NCBI RefSeq assembly: GCF_022410535.1
Contig: NZ_JAKNBL010000031.1
Location: 1-36,066, forward strand
DNA: 36,066 bases
Source of the DNA: Pelotomaculum terephthalicicum JT
Lineage (GTDB): Bacteria > Bacillota > Desulfotomaculia > Desulfotomaculales > Pelotomaculaceae
Direction of reading: 5' to 3'
Both the position numbers and the translations under genes were made by a program. Below are positions 31,397 through 36,066 of the stretch, piece after piece (the first letter of the stretch is position 1; each line of letters begins with the position of its first letter). The notes under the pieces are model-generated. The model made no database searches. It was not told where the DNA came from and was given only the letters and a program-made list of their open reading frames with translations.

Positions 31397-32685
31397 ATGT
31401 TGGAGAATGCTATAACCTGGTATGTACCTACCATATCAGCCCAAATAGTTATTCAAATAATTATGGCCTTGGTCTTTTCATATCTCTATGCCCATGACCG
31501 CAAGCCCTTTTTAATTATGTGGGGGGTCGGCTGTTACGGCTGGGTGTTGAAACTATCCTTTGACCTGGCTATTTTTCAGGGGCATGAAACATTATTTTTT
31601 CATATCTTCAACCAGTTAGGCTGCATTATCGGGGCCTACTTTCTCAGTTGGGGAACCATTAATTTTACTGGGAAAAGGATGCCTAAACTTTTTTTTATCT
31701 GGGTTTGGCTCACTGCCGGTTGGGTCGCACTGTCAGTTTTTCCCAGGCCTCTTTTATCCAGGCTATGGCTCCAATCATACCGTTGGTAGTGGCTATCTAT
31801 TTCTGGACCGGCTTGGCTTTCCTTAAGGCCGGGAACATAGAAGTCACAGGACAGCGTATTACCGGATGGAGTTTTGTCTTGACGGGATTACACTTTGGCA
31901 ACTATCCCCTGTTAAGGAATGTGGAGTGGTTCGCCCCCTGGGGTTACCTGATTGCCGGCGCCATGGCATTTCTTTTGGCCATAGGCATTCTCCTCGTTTA
32001 TTACCAGCAAATCAAAAACAGCCTGACCGAAAGCGAGACCCGCCTGCAGCTACTGGCGGAAAACGCCCAGGACCTGATCTACCGCTACCGGCTGATTCAA
32101 GATCTGTTCGATTTGGCCCAGCTGGAATCACGCCGCGTGAAATTCAATCTGGAGCAGGTGGCGGTTAACGACCTCATCTTGCAATTGTTCGATAAATACA
32201 GAGTGGACGTACTGAATGCGGGTCTTAGATTCAACTTAAACAGTCCTGCCCCCCGGGAACCGGATTCCTCTGAAACCATGCCCACTGTGGAGGTTGATCC
32301 GGACCAAATTGAACGAGTCTTTGCCAACCTGATCTACAACGCGGTTAAGCACACGCCCCAGGGCAGGACAGTTTCCGTCGGTTACAAAATTGTTCAAGTT
32401 GACGGCGGGCGGGCATCCCGCGCCAGAACCGGGACAGGCGCCGGCTGTTTTGAAGCGCTGGTCAAAGTAACGGACACTGGTACAGGTATTTCTCCGAAAG
32501 AACTGCCTTATATATTCAATCGCTATTATAAAGGAGCTGCTACCGCGGAAAAGACGGGTGGCACCGGCCTAGGCCTGGCTATTTCAAAGGAAATTATCGA
32601 GTACCATAACGGCCGGATTTGGGCTGAAAGTGTTCTAAACCAGGGAAGCACCTTTTGCTTCGCCCAACGTTTAATCTCTCCCTAA
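31397..32685 (+). pseudogene. Membrane histidine kinase, frameshifted and lacking the PAS/HisKA core
   Basis: From the ATG at 31397 a multi-helix membrane sensor region runs to about 31740. There a T-run (GTTTTTCCC) has probably lost one base, because the sequence continues in another frame (VFSQASFIQAMAPIIPLVVA). A PAS start (LLAENAQDLIYRYRL) then jumps straight to IQDLFDLAQLESRRVKFNLE, the end of the dimerisation helices. The PAS domain and the phosphorylated histidine are missing. The ATPase domain is complete: NLIYNAVKHTPQG (N box), VTDTGTGISPKELPYIFNRY (G1/F boxes), TGGTGLGLAIS (G2). It cannot work as a kinase. Confidence 0.82.
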
Positions 32686-33477
32686 CAGGCCTCCAAGCCC
32701 GATATTCCCAATGAGGCTGCCTTCTTCCTTGTTTTTCCCGCCCCTTTTTTTCCCTGCGGCAATCATCCTGTCGGCTAATCTGGAAAATGGAAGAGATTGC
32801 AGCCATACGGTGCCCGGGCCCTTTAATGTGGCGAAAAACAGCCCTTCTCCGCCAAAAATCGCGCTTTTAATATTTCCGACAAATTCCACGTCATAGTCTA
32901 CCGTTGCCGTCATCGCTACCAGGCAGCCGGTATCAATCTTCAGCATTTCTCCCCGGGCCAAGTCCTTTTTTATTATAGTACCGCCCGCGTGCATAAAACT
33001 CAGGCCGTCCCCTTCCAGTCTCTGCATAATGAAGCCTTCTCCGCCAAAAAGACCGGCCCCGATTTTTTTCTGAAAGGCTATCTCAATAGCAATTCCTTTA
33101 GCCGCGCATAAGAAAGCATCCCTCTGGCAGATCATTTGTTGCCCGTACTCGCTTAAATCAAACGGAATTATCTTTCCAGGATAGGGCGCGGCAAAAGCCA
33201 CCACTTTTCTATCGCGGGCCCGGTTGGTAAACACCGTCATAAAGAGACTCTCCCCGGTAAGAACTCTTTTGCCGGCGCCCATCAGCATTCCCATAACACC
33301 TTTTCCGCTGTCTTTTCCCGAACCGTCCCCGAATATGGAGTCCATCTCAATACTGCCGTCCATGTACATCATGGCTCCCGCCTCGGCCACCACACTTTCT
33401 CCGCTATCCAGGCCGATCTCAACAAACTGCATATCATCGCCGTAAACAGTGAAATCAATTTCATGCGCTTTTTTCAT
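32671..33477 (-). CDS. AIM24 / TIGR00266-family protein
   Basis: A 268-residue beta-rich protein of the AIM24/TIGR00266 family. It has VEIGLDSGESVVAEAGAMMYMDGSIEMDS near the start (quoted only as a pattern: acidic, Ala-Gly-Ala-Met), a middle GGEGFIMQRLEGDG and a C-terminal Gly-rich tail. Bacterial members are of unknown function, with a fold of repeated beta-prisms, and are often found beside membrane or stress genes. The ATG at 33477 has a GGAGGAACG site. The 3' end overlaps the broken kinase tail by 15 bases on the other strand. The gene appears intact. Confidence 0.85.
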   Translation of the reverse strand: MKKAHEIDFTVYGDDMQFVEIGLDSGESVVAEAGAMMYMDGSIEMDSIFGDGSGKDSGKGVMGMLMGAGKRVLTGESLFMTVFTNRARDRKVVAFAAPYPGKIIPFDLSEYGQQMICQRDAFLCAAKGIAIEIAFQKKIGAGLFGGEGFIMQRLEGDGLSFMHAGGTIIKKDLARGEMLKIDTGCLVAMTATVDYDVEFVGNIKSAIFGGEGLFFATLKGPGTVWLQSLPFSRLADRMIAAGKKRGGKNKEEGSLIGNIGLGGLLGRD

Positions 33478-33598
33478 TCTCGTTCCTCCAGCTTTTTTAT
33501 ATTAATTTTATCAAACATCAGCAGAATTTTTGTAAATTAATTATACGCTATTTGCTACTTATTTTACTACTCATATCCCCAGTTCACTGCGATAGACC

Positions 33599-33856
33599 AT
33601 GTTGAACAACCCGGCGGCACAGCCAAGCTGTTCAACATTGAAGGCTGAAAATTTAGCCAGGTTTCTGATTATAGAAAGGCGTCAACATCTCAAGGAAAAA
33701 ATAATTGAAGAAGCCATAGAACTGCTGTGGCAGAGTGGACAAAAACAGCAGGCCTTGTCCCTGTGCAAGGAACTGGTCGCGGTCCTCTCGAAAGAATATG
33801 GCATAACGCCGGCTGCGGAAATAAACGACATGTATAAGAAAATCCAATATAGTTAA
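33599..33856 (+). CDS. Fragment resembling a bacterial transcriptional activator (BTAD) domain
   Basis: Eighty-five residues whose second half, LLWQSGQKQQALSLCKELVA then YGITPAAEINDMYKKIQ, fits the C-terminal TPR-like end of BTAD domains found in SARP and related regulators (pattern: L---LG--P--E---LY--I). The first 15 residues look unrelated, and there is no DNA-binding or ATPase domain. It is probably the leftover tail of a larger regulator and may not be expressed. Confidence 0.45.
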   Translation: MLNNPAAQPSCSTLKAENLARFLIIERRQHLKEKIIEEAIELLWQSGQKQQALSLCKELVAVLSKEYGITPAAEINDMYKKIQYS

Positions 33857-33900
33857 ACGGGTGTGGCGCTCTTACTTCCAACCAGCGTCACACCCGTTTT
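33855..33900. terminator. Bidirectional terminator
   Basis: A 14-bp stem (33857-33870 with 33884-33897, one G-T pair) has a 13-base loop, with A residues before it and four T residues after it. It lies between the plus-strand BTAD fragment and the minus-strand deacetylase gene and fits termination in both directions. Confidence 0.75.
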
Positions 33901-33940
33901 CAGCGTTTTACGGTTTTGCAAAGGGATTGCCACTTTTGAA

Positions 33941-34927
33941 TTAACGATTAACCAGGTCATCCAAGGTCTTAAACGTATAACCCTGGGCTTTTATATCTTT
34001 TAACATACGGTCCATCGCATCGGCATTATCCTTGGAAACCGCGTGCAGCAGGATTAACGCGCCGTTGTGCAGGTTGTCCATCACTGACTGGTAAGCCTCC
34101 TGCGAACCGCCCGGCATCGGCACCCAGTCTTTCATCGCCATGCTCCAAAAAATATTATGATAGCCTAATTCTTTGGTCACGGCCAGGGTGCGCTCGCTGT
34201 ACTCACCCTGGGGTGGACGCAGGTATTTCATTCCTTTTTTGCCGGTTATTTTTTCGAAATCCTGCTCTACTATTTGAATTTCCTTAATAATTTGCTCATC
34301 AGACACGTCAGGCAAGCTGGGATGGGTGTCAGTGTGATTGCATACAATATGCCCCTCGTTCACCATGCGTTTTATTAATTCGGGCTGGTCGTTGAGATAG
34401 TGCCCGGTGACAAAAAAGGCCGCCTTGACCTCATTGGCTTTGAGCGCGTCCAAAATTTTAGCGGTATAGCCGTTCTCATAACCGTTGTCAAAGGTCAAGT
34501 AAACCACTTTTTCCGCCGGGTCGCCAATCCAATACGCGCCGTACCGGCTAAGCCTTTCGCTTATTGACGCAGGCATTTCCGGCTGGAGATGCTTGTTATT
34601 CCGCACCAGACCCCAACCATATTTGGTGTTGGACAACTGGCTGTTGGTTATGGCCAACGGTTCTGGCGGTGACGAGGATGTTTCTGAAGAACCTGTGTTT
34701 GCTTCATTTATATCGGGTACCGCCGCTTGAGTTTCGTTTTCGTTTTCGGTTTCACTTTCAGGCAAAACCTGTTCGGCCTGGACTTCAGATGGGGGTACTC
34801 CGGCAGCGCCGCTTTGCTGGCCTGTGAAAACACGTTCCTTCAAAGCACAACCTGATCCCAATAAAAATAAAACAAAAACAACCAGGAGAATCCGTTTCTT
34901 CTGATAATCTTTCGCCAGTAGTGTCAT
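33941..34927 (-). CDS. PdaA-like polysaccharide deacetylase lipoprotein
   Basis: A 328-residue exported protein. A lipoprotein signal (ILLVVFVLFLLGSGC) is followed by an acidic linker, then a NodB-type deacetylase domain with TFDNGYENG, FFVTGHYL, HTDTHPSL (H-x3-H metal site), RPPQGEYSE and LLHAVSK. The TFDNGYENG form is typical of the PdaA branch, which de-N-acetylates muramic acid to form the muramic delta-lactam of spore cortex. A role in sporulation or germination is thus likely. The ATG at 34927 is chosen over a TTG at 34942 because GGAGGG sits 7 bases before it. Termination is by the hairpin at 33855-33900. Confidence 0.85.
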   Translation of the reverse strand: MTLLAKDYQKKRILLVVFVLFLLGSGCALKERVFTGQQSGAAGVPPSEVQAEQVLPESETENENETQAAVPDINEANTGSSETSSSPPEPLAITNSQLSNTKYGWGLVRNNKHLQPEMPASISERLSRYGAYWIGDPAEKVVYLTFDNGYENGYTAKILDALKANEVKAAFFVTGHYLNDQPELIKRMVNEGHIVCNHTDTHPSLPDVSDEQIIKEIQIVEQDFEKITGKKGMKYLRPPQGEYSERTLAVTKELGYHNIFWSMAMKDWVPMPGGSQEAYQSVMDNLHNGALILLHAVSKDNADAMDRMLKDIKAQGYTFKTLDDLVNR

Positions 34928-35107
34928 CGCCCAACCCTCCAAGTTTGCTTGAGATATTACTATGATTGACGGATTATTATTTTATTATCCGTCCGTTAAG
35001 CAGCTTCTTAATTTATATAAATTCGACATGAATTGACAGTTTCCTTCGAATAAGGCGTCCCACTCCAGGAAAGAAAAATTATCTATAAAAAAGTAAAAAG
35101 TAGACAA

Positions 35108-35136
35108 GAGAGAGCTTCATAGATACAAGCTCTCTC
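35108..35136 (-). terminator. Hairpin downstream of the toxin-antitoxin pair
   Basis: A perfect 10-bp stem (GAGAGAGCTT at 35108-35117 with AAGCTCTCTC at 35127-35136) and a 9-base loop lie 38 bases past the VapC stop. T-rich DNA follows on the minus strand. Probable terminator of the operon. Confidence 0.6.
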
Positions 35137-35173
35137 GTTCTTATAATACCAATTCATTGACCGGGCGGTTATA

Positions 35174-35590
35174 TTACAAGTATTTTTTAAGAAAATCATC
35201 AGGTGATAGCGCATTAACAGGCGAAACGGAAAAATCCTTCAGGTTTCGGGTAATAATGCAATCGACTTTTCCCCTTTTAGCACAGGTGGCAAGCAAAGCA
35301 TCTTCATAATCAGGCATTGTTAGCAGTTCCAAAGCCTTCTCGCAGTCGGAACCGGTAACATCTAATATTTTGAAAATCGTGAAGATCTTTAGCAAAGCCT
35401 GCCTGCATTGTGTGTTGTCATGTAAATGCTTGTGCAGCAGATAATAAATGTCGGTCACGCTGTTGGCGGTAATGAATGCCGTGATCTTATCTTCGGCGGC
35501 TAAAAGAAACAGCTTTTCTGCCGATTCGTTGAAAGGAGCGCGTGAAACCATGGCGTCCAGTATAACGTTGGTATCAATCAGCACGTTCAC
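35174..35590 (-). CDS. PIN-domain toxin (VapC-like)
   Basis: A 138-residue PIN-fold ribonuclease. The acidic metal site is visible as LIDTNVILDA near the N-terminus, the E/D positions in PFNESAEKLF and DYEDALL, and ITRNLKDF near the C-terminus. These toxins cut RNA when freed from the antitoxin. The start overlaps the antitoxin gene by 17 bases, the normal order of such operons. GDUF-type PIN proteins of this length are often annotated simply as PIN domain proteins. The gene appears complete. Confidence 0.85.
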   Translation of the reverse strand: MNVLIDTNVILDAMVSRAPFNESAEKLFLLAAEDKITAFITANSVTDIYYLLHKHLHDNTQCRQALLKIFTIFKILDVTGSDCEKALELLTMPDYEDALLATCAKRGKVDCIITRNLKDFSVSPVNALSPDDFLKKYL

Positions 35591-35801
35591 GACGGCTCAG
35601 ACGCTCCTCTCTCGCCCGTTTCAAGGAAGCACCGGCAGGCAGGATGCCAAACAGCGATTTAGCTATCTGCACTTTATCCTGATTGGCATTGGTTAGCTTT
35701 GCAACGCTCTTTCCGTTTTTGGTAATATAAATATCCTCCTTGGATGCGAGCGCCAGATACTTCCCGATATTATTTTTAAACTCAGTGGCAGTGATTAACA
35801 T
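35574..35801 (-). CDS. Phd/YefM-type antitoxin
   Basis: A 75-residue protein whose N-terminus (MLITATEFKNNIGKYLALAS then EDIYITKNGKSVAKL) is the Phd/YefM DNA-binding fold. The basic C-terminal third (SLKRAREERLSRRERAD) should wrap the PIN toxin. GGGGGG lies just upstream of the ATG at 35801. It overlaps the toxin gene, and the inverted repeat upstream suggests self-repression. Confidence 0.82.
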   Translation of the reverse strand: MLITATEFKNNIGKYLALASKEDIYITKNGKSVAKLTNANQDKVQIAKSLFGILPAGASLKRAREERLSRRERAD

Positions 35802-35816
35802 GGGATAACCCCCCTT

Positions 35817-35866
35817 GTACGAAATATAGTATTAATATCTTAAATGTCATTATACTAAAATCGTAC
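35817..35866 (-). promoter_or_regulatory. Inverted-repeat operator of the toxin-antitoxin operon
   Basis: GTACGA-N5-AGTAT at 35817-35832 is mirrored by ATACT-N4-TCGTAC at 35852-35866, 16-65 bases upstream of the antitoxin start. The AT-rich spacer can hold the promoter. This suits cooperative binding by a Phd-type repressor. Confidence 0.55.
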
Positions 35867-36066
35867 GATAAAGTCATTAAAAAACGTTCGATTGTATTAA
35901 TATTATCGGCTAAACCGGTAACTTTGACCTCCCGGTTAATTAAATAGGCTCTCGGCATTAGATGGGAGGAATCATTAAATCTGGAATAAAGCAACTGGAA
36001 ATTCTGGCATGCCAGGCTAAAAAGACTGTCCTTTTCACGACATTCCTAAAAATGGGCATGGCAAAG
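35867..36066. other. Right edge, no supported gene
   Basis: The final 200 bases hold no frame I can support. A minus-strand frame over 35782-35994 has plausible short stretches (SSHLMPRAYLINREVKV) but overlaps the operator and antitoxin start, and it matches no family I recognise. Confidence 0.4.

Noticed and set aside
35782..35994. A 70-codon minus-strand gene upstream of the antitoxin
   Set aside because: It covers the inverted-repeat operator and overlaps the antitoxin start; no supporting motif.

Overview
The window looks like a chromosomal segment of an anaerobic, spore-forming, Gram-positive bacterium, most plausibly of the Desulfotomaculum/Pelotomaculum group (Peptococcaceae in the wide sense). 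This is an inference from several points: a Tat-exported [FeFe] hydrogenase with a HybA/HybB-type membrane module, a PdaA-type deacetylase, copper-amine-oxidase-like stalk domains, purine-rich ribosome binding sites, and two genes that read best as selenoproteins. No rRNA or protein marker fixes the species.

Layout. Positions 1-11,300 are an accessory region. They hold a transposase-like start at the left edge, a decayed tyrosine recombinase, a DUF5348 gene, and a complete type I Wadjet anti-plasmid operon (jetA-jetB-jetC-jetD, minus strand). An IS110-family element is inserted into the 3' end of jetA. Beyond it lie a broken AbrB antitoxin fused to a headless large serine recombinase, and an orphan deaminase toxin with a leader like those of contractile-injection-system effectors. 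Positions 11,570-12,520 carry very small genes: two adjacent paralogous membrane proteins, each with one in-frame TGA followed at a matching distance by a hairpin (candidate tandem selenoproteins), and a 32-residue membrane peptide. A coiled-coil DUF2325 protein follows.

Positions 14,300-18,000 (minus strand) are a respiratory-type hydrogenase operon: exported catalytic HydA, the four-cluster ferredoxin HybA and the quinone-site membrane protein HybB. An SDR oxidoreductase lies upstream of it. Positions 19,560-22,255 (plus strand) encode a cobalt/nickel ECF transporter (CbiM with a C-terminal PDGLE domain, CbiQ, CbiO). A hairpin element with conserved arms occurs three times: near 12.6 kb, ahead of hydA, and ahead of cbiM.

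Positions 22,456-25,571 are a compact four-gene operon of a tandem-GTPase bacterial dynamin and three small helical proteins, the last with a C-terminal membrane anchor. Positions 26,437-29,521 encode two alpha/alpha-barrel glycosidase-like proteins, the second a GH15 enzyme. From 29.5 to 32.7 kb the DNA is heavily decayed: a tRNA 3'-end-like remnant, a stalk/LamG surface protein with an internal deletion, the tail of an OmpR-type response regulator, and a histidine kinase that has lost its PAS and dimerisation regions. The right end holds an AIM24-like protein, a BTAD fragment, a PdaA-like lipoprotein and a Phd/VapC-type toxin-antitoxin pair.

Strongest observations: (1) the paired TGA-containing small membrane genes with SECIS-like hairpins; (2) an IS110 insertion whose bridge-RNA-like leader, ends and target can be reconstructed, showing that jetA and jetB originally overlapped; (3) the orphan deaminase toxin; (4) the dynamin operon; (5) the three-copy hairpin family.
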